5,370 bases of DNA, taken from contig SXOY01000304.1 of the NCBI GenBank assembly GCA_005776545.1, positions 1 through 5,370 of the forward strand, read 5' to 3'. Origin of the DNA: Planctomycetia bacterium. Its GTDB lineage: Bacteria > Planctomycetota > Phycisphaerae > Phycisphaerales > UBA1924. Made by a program: the position numbers and the translations under genes. Positions 1-5,370 of the stretch are shown here, piece after piece. A model generated the notes under the pieces. That model saw only the letters and a program-made list of their open reading frames with translations. It ran no database searches and was not told the origin of the DNA. Each line of letters begins with the position of its first letter. Position 1 is the first letter of the stretch.

Positions 1-1
1 C

Positions 2-892
2 AACTATCGCTCCAACTCGACACTTTCTAACTATCTTGCCCAGTCTAACATTTTGGGATTGGAAGGAATCGACACCCGCGCACTTACCAGAATCCTCCGC
101 ACCAGCGGCTCAATGAACGGCGTCCTCAGCGACCGCAACGATCTCACCGATGCCCAGCTTGTCGAACTCGCCAAGAAAGCGCCAAGCATGGCAGGCCAGA
201 ACCTTGTCCCCCGCGTTGGCTGCACCAGCGGCAGCTCGTGGAAAGAAACTCTCGGCGACTGGAAACCCGCCGATGTTGCAAAAACCTCGCACCGCTACAA
301 AGTCCTGGCCCTTGATTGCGGCGCGAAAATGAACATCCTCCGCAATCTCGCTCAACGCGGCTGCGATGTGAAAGTAGTTCCACACGATATTTCCGCCACC
401 GAAATCAAAGACCTCTATGCCCGGAAAGAAATCGATGGCCTCTTCATTTCTAACGGCCCCGACGATCCTGCGGCGGTCGAGGCAACTGTTGCGACACTAC
501 GCGATGTCATCAGCCAGGCACCCGATAAAACAGTCCCTACATTCGGAATCTGTCTCGGACACCAACTCCTTTCCCTCGCCATCGGTGCAAAAACCTACAA
601 ACTCAAATTCGGCCACCGAGGTAGCAATCAGCCCATCTTAAACAAACGCTCAGGCCATGTTGAAATCACAAGTCAGAACCACGGCTTCGCAGTAGAGCTT
701 GAAAGCCTCAAGGCTGCTGGTGGCGAAGAGACTCACGTGCACCTGAACGATCAAACCGTTGCCGGTTTCAGGTTGCCAGATAGACCCGTTATGAGCGTGC
801 AGTATCACCCCGAAGCCTCACCAGGCCCCCATGATGCGGGATACCTATTTGATGAGTTCGTCTCGAGTATGGCGGCACGCAAGGCCCGATAA
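2..892 (+). CDS. carA: Carbamoyl-phosphate synthase small (glutaminase) subunit, 5'-truncated by window edge
   Basis: This subunit hydrolyses glutamine and passes ammonia to the large subunit CarB, making carbamoyl phosphate for pyrimidine and arginine synthesis in the cytoplasm. The reading frame is open from base 2, giving 296 residues. From comparison with the usual CarA length of about 380, roughly the first 90-100 residues lie outside the window. The visible part starts in the N-terminal small-chain domain (NYRS, then GIDTRALTRILR). The class I glutamine amidotransferase domain follows, with DCGAKMNILRNL, the nucleophile Cys in GICLGHQ (codon 551-553), FGHRGSNQP, SQNHGFAVE, and the catalytic His and Glu in QYHPEASPG (codons 806-808 and 812-814). 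The triad is intact. One oddity is GPDDP where GPGDP is usual. An internal TTG at 53 is not the start, because conserved CarA sequence continues upstream of it. No carB follows directly; the next gene is an unrelated secreted protein 420 bases away. Confidence 0.97.
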   Translation, partial: NYRSNSTLSNYLAQSNILGLEGIDTRALTRILRTSGSMNGVLSDRNDLTDAQLVELAKKAPSMAGQNLVPRVGCTSGSSWKETLGDWKPADVAKTSHRYKVLALDCGAKMNILRNLAQRGCDVKVVPHDISATEIKDLYARKEIDGLFISNGPDDPAAVEATVATLRDVISQAPDKTVPTFGICLGHQLLSLAIGAKTYKLKFGHRGSNQPILNKRSGHVEITSQNHGFAVELESLKAAGGEETHVHLNDQTVAGFRLPDRPVMSVQYHPEASPGPHDAGYLFDEFVSSMAARKAR

Positions 893-948
893 GCATACCT
901 GTAAGTCCTTGCAACTACAAAATTTCTGAAAAACTCGCGGATTTGGGG

Positions 949-976
949 TTGTATTTCTCCGCAAATCTGGTACGGT
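949..976 (+). promoter_or_regulatory. Weak candidate sigma-70-type promoter for the first secreted gene
   Basis: A TTGTAT -35-like hexamer (949-954) is followed after 16 bases by TACGGT (971-976). The latter is preceded by TGG, giving a TGnTAnnnT extended -10 shape. The match is poor in the central bases of the -10. It was picked mainly for its position just before the hairpin-rich leader and its resemblance to the extended -10 upstream of the second paralogue. It could easily be chance. Confidence 0.22.
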
Positions 977-987
977 GGTAGTAGTGG

Positions 988-1010
988 TGCCTCTGTTTGG
1001 AACAGATGCA
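988..1010 (+). promoter_or_regulatory. Hairpin at the predicted start of the leader
   Basis: TGC-C-TCTGTT-TGG-AACAGA-T-GCA folds into six perfect pairs (992-997 with 1001-1006) around a three-base loop. A single C/T mismatch and three more pairs extend the stem. It would lie within about 10 nt of the proposed transcription start, where such a hairpin can protect mRNA. There is no T-run after it, so it is not an obvious carA terminator. The function is inferred only from fold and position. Confidence 0.35.
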
Positions 1011-1221
1011 GATTGAGGAGAGTTCGAAGGAAAGTACTGCCGCGAGATTCACAGTTTCATGTGGGTTGAGCCAAAACAAGAAAAATTCGAAATTTCGTTC
1101 ATCGGTATGTGTTCAGGATTCAGTATTGCTATTAAGTAGTTCGGAAAAGTTGCAACTTGAACCTTCGGGAGAAAAGAAGCAACTTCAGGTCAGGAAGGTC
1201 CTAGATTGTGTCGAATAAAGC

Positions 1222-1272
1222 GATCTGTCATTGTTGGCAGATCCCATAGTGAAAGACCCCGCCCGACGGGGT
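1222..1272 (+). promoter_or_regulatory. Two adjacent stem-loops in the leader, 41 bases upstream of the start codon
   Basis: The first stem-loop pairs 1222-1230 with 1235-1243: GATCTG with CAGATC, then T-G, C-G and A-T, closing a TTGT loop. The second pairs ACCCCG (1256-1261) with CGGGGT (1267-1272) around CCCGA. Neither is followed directly by a T-run, though T-rich sequence begins about 20 bases later. They could be a weak terminator for carA read-through, or regulatory or stabilising elements of the downstream mRNA. I recognise no known riboswitch here. Confidence 0.4.
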
Positions 1273-1274
1273 GG

Positions 1275-1305
1275 GAGTTTCTAAACTCGAGTTTTTTAGA
1301 AGGAG
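1275..1305 (+). promoter_or_regulatory. Ribosome binding site overlapped by a self-complementary segment
   Basis: AAGGAG at 1300-1305 sits 7 bases before the ATG at 1313 and decides that start. Its first bases belong to TTTAGAA (1295-1301), which is exactly complementary to TTCTAAA (1279-1285) across a nine-base loop. TTCTAAA can alternatively be drawn into a GAGTT (1275-1279) / AACTC (1284-1288) hairpin, which would leave the ribosome site free. These are mutually exclusive folds by inspection. Whether they act as a translational switch is speculation. Confidence 0.45.
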
Positions 1306-1312
1306 TTCGCAG

Positions 1313-2815
1313 ATGAAGGGGAAGAATATCGTCCTTACAGTCGCAGTTGTCGCAGCTTGTGCGGGTTCCGCAATGGCTGCCCCCGTTGCACCTCAGGCCA
1401 AGATGGTCAAGGCCAACATGGTCCCGACCCGCATTGATCCAGTCGGCATCGCCCCGCTGTATCTCATCGACGGCGTCGAAGTCGTTGGCGAAGAAATTCC
1501 TTACAGCAGCATCGTTCGCCCACAGGTCGATGCACGCAAAGCAATCTTTGATCAGTACGACGGCGATCCGGCCGTTGCCGCTGATTATCCCCCGGTGAAC
1601 CGTGGCGGCCCCTGCGGCGGCGCTGGCTTCCTCTTCACCAACGGCACCGATACCGCTGCCACCAACTACTACCAGGTCAACGTTTCACACAGCACCGACG
1701 ATTACAAGGGCGTTGATGCCTTTGGCGTTGGCAAGAACGTGACCGGTTGCGCCCTTCTCTGGAACCACTTGACCTCACCAATGGTTTGGGTCATTCGTTC
1801 ACTCGATACCTTCAACGATGCCAACAGCGCAACCTTCGGTGCAGCTGGTGCTCGTACCCGCACCTACAGCGGCACACAGACCATCGGCGTCATCGTCTAT
1901 TACGATGCGGCTGATGCTCCGATCGCTGGCGGCTTCTATTACTCATACGTCGATTGGCAAGGCGCAATCGTTCAGCCCGCTCTGCTTGACACCGATGGCG
2001 CTGTCAACTTTGCCTTCTACACCTCACACACAACCGTGACCGCTGCCACCATCAACTGGGGCGAGCAGCCCGCAATCTGGGGTACACGCGCTGACGAACT
2101 CCCCGCGCCATCCTCACTCCCCCGCGCTGGTGGTCCTCAGAACCCACTCTGGTTCATTGACGATTCGGGCGCTCTCGCGAGCACATCCGGCTACGTCTTT
2201 GGCCCAGGCAACGGTATTCTGACACCAAACGGCGCTGACGCTGGCCCCAACGAGTCCTACGCAATGGGTCCCTCAACCGATCCGCTCGACTGCTTCGCAT
2301 CGACCGGTATCTGCTGGGCGCTCTTCGTTCAGGAATGCGTTGCTCAGGACGCAGCCACACTCTCAACTCCCGCTCACGGCGCAACCGGCGTGACCAACAA
2401 CCTCCCAGGCCCCAGCTTTGAATGGGCTCCTGGTGCAGTTATTGCAACCGACTACTCTTGCAATATCTATCAGAACAACGTTCTGGTTCACACCATGAAC
2501 GGCATTCTGACCACCACATTCGACCTTGATATCGCTCTTGCACCAAACTGCTACGAGTGGTCCATGGTTTCGAACGCTGGTGCAGGTTGCCCAGGCACAG
2601 AATCAGCTCGTAACGAATTCGCCATGGTCGGTGCAGATTGCAATCCTCCGTGCGTGGCTGACTTCAACGGCGACACCGTTGTTGACTTCTTCGACTACCT
2701 CGACTTCGTCGATGCTTTCAGCGCGAACGATCCTTCCGCTGACTTCAACGGCGACACGGTCATCGACTTCTTCGATTACCTCGACTTCGTCGATGCCTTC
2801 TCAACTGGCTGCTAA
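1313..2815 (+). CDS. Exported 500-residue protein with FN3-like domain and C-terminal GC-type dockerin
   Basis: Probably a secreted or surface protein; its biochemical role is unknown. Residues 1-22 form a signal peptide with Lys2 and Lys4, a hydrophobic core and AMA before the likely cleavage site. Residues 37-345 form an unassigned domain opening with TRIDPVGIAPLYLIDG, with GGPCGGAGF at 98-106 and conserved cysteines at 101, 146, 327, 334 and 342 that may form disulfides. Residues 350-440 resemble an FN3/Ig-like sandwich (PSFEW, YSCNIY, CYEWSM). Residues 449-500 hold two nearly identical calcium loops (D450/N452/D454/D458/D461 and D477/N479/D481/D485/D488), then a terminal Gly-Cys. Such tails in Planctomycetota are known as GC-type dockerins and are thought to mediate anchoring. 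The ATG at 1313 is preferred over an in-frame GTG at 1271, because it directly starts the signal peptide and has AAGGAG 7 bases before it. Cys16 makes a weak lipobox (VAAC), but the paralogue has Ala there. Confidence 0.88.
   Translation: MKGKNIVLTVAVVAACAGSAMAAPVAPQAKMVKANMVPTRIDPVGIAPLYLIDGVEVVGEEIPYSSIVRPQVDARKAIFDQYDGDPAVAADYPPVNRGGPCGGAGFLFTNGTDTAATNYYQVNVSHSTDDYKGVDAFGVGKNVTGCALLWNHLTSPMVWVIRSLDTFNDANSATFGAAGARTRTYSGTQTIGVIVYYDAADAPIAGGFYYSYVDWQGAIVQPALLDTDGAVNFAFYTSHTTVTAATINWGEQPAIWGTRADELPAPSSLPRAGGPQNPLWFIDDSGALASTSGYVFGPGNGILTPNGADAGPNESYAMGPSTDPLDCFASTGICWALFVQECVAQDAATLSTPAHGATGVTNNLPGPSFEWAPGAVIATDYSCNIYQNNVLVHTMNGILTTTFDLDIALAPNCYEWSMVSNAGAGCPGTESARNEFAMVGADCNPPCVADFNGDTVVDFFDYLDFVDAFSANDPSADFNGDTVIDFFDYLDFVDAFSTGC
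2657..2804 (+). repeat. Tandem 81-bp-period repeat encoding the two dockerin halves, copy 1
   Basis: The unit starting at 2657 recurs at 2738. Each unit encodes ADFNGDTV(V/I)DFFDYLDFVDAF, with the spacer SANDPS after the first. The two protein units differ only by Val/Ile, so this is an internal duplication within the calcium-binding tail. The calcium ligands sit at loop positions 1, 3, 5, 9 and 12. Position 6, usually Gly in dockerins, is Thr in both. Confidence 0.9.
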
Positions 2816-2846
2816 TCCCAGTCAAGTGAGTTGATCTAAAACTCCA

Positions 2847-2884
2847 AAACGCCCGCATCGAAAGGTGCGGGCGTTTCTTGTTTT
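2847..2884 (+). terminator. Rho-independent terminator of the first secreted gene
   Basis: A perfect 11-bp stem, AAACGCCCGCA (2847-2857) with TGCGGGCGTTT (2866-2876), closes an eight-base loop. It is followed by CTTGTTTT. It lies 31 bases after the stop codon, so this gene is probably not co-transcribed strongly with the next one. Confidence 0.88.
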
Positions 2885-2933
2885 CGACCCGCTTTCCCGC
2901 AAAAATATTTTTGGCAAATTCTCGCCTGATACC

Positions 2934-2942
2934 TGATATGAT
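2934..2942 (+). promoter_or_regulatory. Candidate extended -10 promoter of the second secreted gene
   Basis: TGATATGAT is a TGn-extended -10 with TATGAT, five of six matches to TATAAT, at 2937-2942. A TTGGCA at 2911-2916 could serve as a -35, but its 20-base spacing to TATGAT is long; extended -10 promoters depend less on a -35. Transcription would start near 2949, giving a leader of about 54 nt. It sits between the upstream terminator and the gene, where a promoter is expected. Confidence 0.42.
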
Positions 2943-2960
2943 CTTGCTTGCCTCACTTCC

Positions 2961-2995
2961 GCCACGTCGCTCGTCAGCGTGGCAGTTTGAAAGGA
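2961..2995 (+). promoter_or_regulatory. Leader hairpin and ribosome binding site of the second secreted gene
   Basis: GCCACG (2961-2966) pairs with CGTGGC (2978-2983) around an 11-base loop. Six bases later comes AAAGGA (2990-2995), a ribosome binding site 7 bases before the ATG at 3003. The hairpin does not cover the ribosome site. Confidence 0.5.
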
Positions 2996-3002
2996 ACCGC
3001 TT

Positions 3003-4496
3003 ATGTATCGCAACGTCGCCGTACTCTCTTCCGCAATCCTCGCCGCAGCCTCTGGAATGGCACTTGCCAGTTCTCCCCAACTCGTCAAGTCCAGCCTGAC
3101 TCCAACTCGCATTGATCCGGTAGGCATCGCTCCAATCTATGTCATTGATGGTGTTGAAGTCATCGGGGACTCAATCCCATACAGCACTATTCGACCAGCA
3201 ATGGCAGGCCGCCGCGTTGTCTTTGATCAGTATGAAGGAGATGACACTGTCGCCGGCGACTACCCGCCCGTTGATCGCGGCGGCCCCTGCGGCGGAGCTG
3301 GGTTCCTCTACACAGCTAATACCGATAGTGCGAGCACCGATTACTTCCGTGTTAATATCTGCCACAGCACCGATGATTACAAGGGGATGGATCCATTTGG
3401 TATTGGCAAGCCCGTGACCGGCTGTGCGCTCATGTGGTATCACACACTTTCACCCATGGTCTGGGTCATTCGTGCAGCTGAAGAATTCAATGAAGCAAAT
3501 GATCCCAATTGGGGCACCAGCACAGGACGTGGACGCACCTATCGCGGCGTTCAGCACATTGGCGTCGTTGTGTACTACAGCCCGACCGATGCGCCAGTTG
3601 CTTCAGGCCTGTATTACAGCTATGTTGACTGGGCTGGCGCAATTGTCCAGGCGGCACTGGTTGACACCGATGGTGCGGTCAACTTTGCATTTTATACTTC
3701 GCACACCGCGATTAACAACGCGAACCTCAACCCCAACGCCCAAGTCGCAAGTTGGGGAACACGCACAGATGAACTTCCCGCTCCGATGTCCAGCGCCAGA
3801 CCAGGTGGCCAGATGAATCCCTTCTGGTATATAGATGATGCCGCCGCGCTTCATTCCGACCCCTATGTCTTTGCCAACGCAATCTCTGATGGGCTCATCA
3901 GCGTTGCAGGTGCTGGCGGCGGCCCAAACGAGACTTATTCCACAGGACCTTCAACGGATCCAGTCGATTGCTTCCGATCAACCGGTATCTGCTGGGCGTT
4001 GTTTGTGCAGGAATGTATCGCTCAAGACGCTGCAACGCTTGTAGCTCCTGCAGATAACGCTGTTGGCATCACTAATGTCGGCATTGGAGGCCCATCATTT
4101 GAATGGGCACCGGGCACGGTGATCGCTTCCGATTACACTTGCAATATCTACCTCGCCAATGTCTTGGTGTATGCAATGCCAGGTATTCTGACAACCAACT
4201 TTGATCTTGGAATTGCCCTCACCGATTGCGAAACGTATGAGTGGTCCATGGTTTCTAACGCTGGCGATCCGTGCCCGGGTGCTGAATCTGGGCGATTCAC
4301 CTTCACAATGGCCGCCGGCGCGACACCTTGCTGCCCCGCTGACTTCAACGGCGACACTGTCGTTGACTTCTTCGACTACCTTGACTTCGTCGATGCTTTC
4401 AGCGCGAACGATCCGTCCGCTGACTTCAATGGCGACACGGTCATCGACTTCTTCGATTACCTCGACTTCGTCGATGCCTTCTCAACTGGCTGCTAA
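3003..4496 (+). CDS. Exported 497-residue protein with GC-type dockerin, paralogue of the preceding gene
   Basis: This gene has the same architecture as the preceding secreted gene and is co-linear with it from end to end. About 71% of residues match over the first 70 aligned mature positions. A signal peptide ends at ALA (residues 20-22), the same place as in the neighbour. The unassigned domain runs from about 34 to 340 (TRIDPVGIAPIYVIDG, GGPCGGAGF, conserved Cys96, 141, 323, 330 and 338). An FN3/Ig-like region follows at about 346-437. The dockerin tail occupies 446-497, with loops D447/N449/D451/D455/D458 and D474/N476/D478/D482/D485 and a terminal Gly-Cys. The last 52 residues are identical to those of the paralogue. 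Cys120 is extra here, where the neighbour has Ser. The start is the ATG with AAAGGA upstream. No enzyme active site is recognisable; a structural, binding or substrate-capture role at the cell surface is possible but unproven. Confidence 0.88.
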   Translation: MYRNVAVLSSAILAAASGMALASSPQLVKSSLTPTRIDPVGIAPIYVIDGVEVIGDSIPYSTIRPAMAGRRVVFDQYEGDDTVAGDYPPVDRGGPCGGAGFLYTANTDSASTDYFRVNICHSTDDYKGMDPFGIGKPVTGCALMWYHTLSPMVWVIRAAEEFNEANDPNWGTSTGRGRTYRGVQHIGVVVYYSPTDAPVASGLYYSYVDWAGAIVQAALVDTDGAVNFAFYTSHTAINNANLNPNAQVASWGTRTDELPAPMSSARPGGQMNPFWYIDDAAALHSDPYVFANAISDGLISVAGAGGGPNETYSTGPSTDPVDCFRSTGICWALFVQECIAQDAATLVAPADNAVGITNVGIGGPSFEWAPGTVIASDYTCNIYLANVLVYAMPGILTTNFDLGIALTDCETYEWSMVSNAGDPCPGAESGRFTFTMAAGATPCCPADFNGDTVVDFFDYLDFVDAFSANDPSADFNGDTVIDFFDYLDFVDAFSTGC

Positions 4497-4565
4497 TCCC
4501 AGTCAAGTGAGTTGATCCAAAACTCCAAAACGCCCGCATCGAAAGGTGCGGGAGTTTCTTGTTTT
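4338..4565 (+). repeat. Long direct repeat, copy B: dockerin, stop, 3' UTR and terminator
   Basis: This is the second copy of the 2657-2884 block. Substitutions against copy A include 4430 (AAC to AAT, silent), 4518 in the 3' UTR and 4553 within the terminator stem. The 81-bp internal dockerin duplication is present here too, with units starting at 4338 and 4419, so the region carries four closely similar dockerin half-units in total. Confidence 0.95.
4528..4565 (+). terminator. Rho-independent terminator of the second secreted gene, with one stem mismatch
   Basis: The stem is 4528-4538 with 4547-4557, the same element as at 2847-2876. Here base 4553 is A instead of C, which places a G-A mismatch inside the stem. 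The outer AAAC/GTTT and inner CCCGCA/TGCGGG pairs remain, and CTTGTTTTT follows. It is probably weaker than copy A; a second hairpin lies 19 bases after the stem. Confidence 0.75.
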
Positions 4566-4575
4566 TGCGGCGTGC

Positions 4576-4595
4576 CACCGGCATTCCTGCCGGTG
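4576..4595 (+). terminator. Strong GC-rich hairpin between the second and third secreted genes
   Basis: CACCGGCA pairs perfectly with TGCCGGTG (4588-4595) around a TTCC loop, and TTT follows. It may back up the mismatched terminator just before it. It could instead be a dispersed intergenic palindrome (REP-like). The window alone cannot decide, since only one copy is present here. Confidence 0.5.
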
Positions 4596-4697
4596 TTTGC
4601 CTTCGCATCTCGCTCCTGGCTCCAAAGCACTTCCCAAATCTACCGATAATCTCCATTTCCCCCAAACCAATCACGCTCAACATCCGAAGAATACATC

Positions 4698-4702
4698 AGG
4701 AG
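4698..4702 (+). promoter_or_regulatory. Unusually close ribosome binding site of the third secreted gene
   Basis: AGGAG ends only two bases before the ATG at 4705, much closer than the 7-base spacing of its two neighbours. No better site or other in-frame ATG is nearby; the next codon that could conceivably start is a CTG at 4711, which would give 8 bases. The ATG is kept because it begins a good signal peptide. The leader holds only a weak GATAAT (4645-4650) as a -10 candidate, with no convincing -35. Confidence 0.5.
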
Positions 4703-4704
4703 CC

Positions 4705-5370
4705 ATGCACCTGAAGTTATCCATTTTTGCCCTCTGCTTTGTCTCGCACTTCGCAAGCGCAGATGGTCCCACGTCCCAGCCGCTCACGCGTCTCGACCCC
4801 ATTTCAATCGCCCCAATCTATCATATCGATGGGCAAATTCGGATTGGTGAGGCGGTTCCGGTTTCGGCAATCACGCCAGCGATGACTGGGCTTGCATTAG
4901 CCTTTGACCAGTTTCAAGGCGATCAGGTCAGCCCGGCTGACTTTGCACCTGTTGAAGCAGATCTTTCGCCGTGCTTTGCTGCGTCCCCGGAGAATCGTTT
5001 TATCTTTGGATCGACCGCACGCAATGTGCACTTTGTGGGCGACTTCTCCGGCGCGGCTGCTGGTTCTATTGGCAAGCCCATTCACACTGTTGCGTTCGCC
5101 TGGTATTGGAATCCTCCGGGCGCATCACTGCAGAATCCATCTGCAGAGTACCTTGCGATTGATCTTGATTTCTGGCAAGAGTTCAATGCGGCCTGCGATC
5201 TTTCCTGGGTAGCGAGTCCCGATTCAATCACCGCCGCCCGAACTCATATTGCCGGTATTCGCTTATATTACAACCAGCCCGGCACGCCGGGTGGGCACTA
5301 CTCTGTGGTCGACATTTCCACGCTCAACCTTCCGCCGATGACTTCTCAGTCTGGGGCGGTTGAGTGGAAA
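4705..5370 (+). CDS. Diverged third paralogue of the secreted dockerin-protein family, 3'-truncated by window edge
   Basis: The frame is open for 222 codons to the end of the window. Residues 1-19 are a signal peptide (Lys4, hydrophobic core, cleavage after ASA). The mature protein opens with TRLDPISIAPIYHIDG, matching TRIDPVGIAPIYVIDG of the second copy. It then keeps AFDQFQGD against VFDQYEGD, SIGKP against GIGKP, and IAGIRLYYN near 182-190 against HIGVVVYY. The GGPCGGAGF element is replaced by LSPCFAAS, keeping only Pro-Cys (Cys90), and the HSTDDYKG motif is gone. Position and order of the motifs support homology, with much lower identity than between the first two. Whether it ends in a dockerin cannot be seen. 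No T-rich terminator directly precedes it other than the hairpins at 4528-4595, so it probably has its own promoter. Confidence 0.8.
   Translation, partial: MHLKLSIFALCFVSHFASADGPTSQPLTRLDPISIAPIYHIDGQIRIGEAVPVSAITPAMTGLALAFDQFQGDQVSPADFAPVEADLSPCFAASPENRFIFGSTARNVHFVGDFSGAAAGSIGKPIHTVAFAWYWNPPGASLQNPSAEYLAIDLDFWQEFNAACDLSWVASPDSITAARTHIAGIRLYYNQPGTPGGHYSVVDISTLNLPPMTSQSGAVEWK

Larger units (their letters stand above)
893..1312 (+). other. Intergenic region and probable long leader of the first secreted gene
   Basis: These 420 bases hold no gene I can support. The stretch is AT-richer than its neighbours: 1081-1140 has 19 G or C in 60 bases. No clear terminator with a T-run follows carA. Its 3' half carries several hairpins ahead of the next start codon: 988-1010, 1147-1185 (AAGTTGC pairing with GCAACTT around a CCTTCGGG, UUCG-type loop), 1222-1243, 1256-1272 and 1279-1301. 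If transcription starts near 983, as the weak promoter candidate suggests, the leader would be about 330 nt. A 73-codon open frame at 997-1218 starts with TTG, lacks a ribosome binding site, and looks like chance. Confidence 0.6.
2657..2884 (+). repeat. Long direct repeat, copy A: dockerin, stop, 3' UTR and terminator
   Basis: This 228-bp block matches 4338-4565 (offset 1681) with no gaps and seven substitutions, about 97% identity. It includes a perfect 87-bp run, 2750-2836, that crosses the stop codon into the 3' UTR. The five coding differences are all synonymous. Just before the block the two genes are unalignable (2641-2656 versus 4322-4337), and just after it the sequences also differ. 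A shared origin by gene conversion or recent module duplication is inferred. Confidence 0.95.

Noticed and set aside
997..1218. 73-codon + strand open frame in the carA downstream gap
   Set aside because: It starts with TTG without a ribosome binding site, lies in an AT-rich, hairpin-bearing region, and its Lys/Ser/Glu-rich product resembles nothing I know.
1271..1312. Upstream GTG start for the first secreted protein
   Set aside because: It would add 14 residues before a clean signal peptide, lies inside a hairpin, and has no ribosome site; the ATG at 1313 has AAGGAG 7 bases before it.
1352..1360. Lipoprotein signal (VAAC) in the first secreted protein
   Set aside because: The motif barely fits a lipobox, the paralogue has Ala at the same position, and both share a good signal peptidase I site after residue 22.
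2700..2712. TCGAC-TTC-GTCGA hairpin recurring in each dockerin half
   Set aside because: It follows from the codons for LDFVD, is fixed by the repeated protein sequence, and lies inside coding DNA.
2760..3080. Minus-strand open frame, resembled by another at 4441-4683
   Set aside because: The shared protein sequence is only the antisense shadow of the 228-bp repeat; both frames run across a terminator and into dockerin coding sequence.
2657..4565. Direct repeats as the ends of a mobile element or attachment sites
   Set aside because: Both copies are in register with their own reading frames and terminators, there is no transposase or integrase between them, and no terminal inverted repeats or target duplications are visible.

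Overview
The window looks like part of a bacterial chromosome from the phylum Planctomycetota, most likely the class Phycisphaerae. The evidence is two large secreted proteins that end in a paired calcium-loop repeat of the form ADFNGDTVVDFFDYLDFVDAF followed by a terminal Gly-Cys. I recall this tail as the 'GC-type dockerin' of that group. The assignment comes from motif recognition, not a database search.

Layout: (1) positions 2-892 hold the 3' two thirds or more of carA, the glutaminase subunit of carbamoyl-phosphate synthetase, whose N-terminus lies before the window. (2) Positions 893-1312 are a 420-base AT-richer gap with no convincing gene. It holds a weak promoter candidate and a run of hairpins that could form a long structured leader for the next gene. 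(3) Positions 1313-2815 encode a 500-residue exported protein with a GC-type dockerin tail. (4) Positions 3003-4496 encode a 497-residue paralogue. (5) Positions 4705-5370 begin a third, much more diverged paralogue that runs off the end of the window. All three secreted genes are on the + strand. Hairpin terminators follow the first two, so they are probably separate transcription units and not one operon.

The secreted genes form a tandem paralogous family. The two complete members have a signal peptide, a cysteine-containing N-terminal domain I cannot assign to a known family (opening motif TRIDPVGIAPxYxIDG), an FN3/Ig-like domain, and the dockerin tail. The third shares the opening motif but has diverged strongly after it.

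The most striking feature is at the DNA level. A 228-bp block covering the dockerin, stop codon, 3' UTR and terminator is about 97% identical between copies 1 and 2 (7 differences, all five coding ones synonymous). Sequence identity falls away abruptly on both sides. This suggests that the tail plus terminator has been copied or homogenised as one module, for example by gene conversion.
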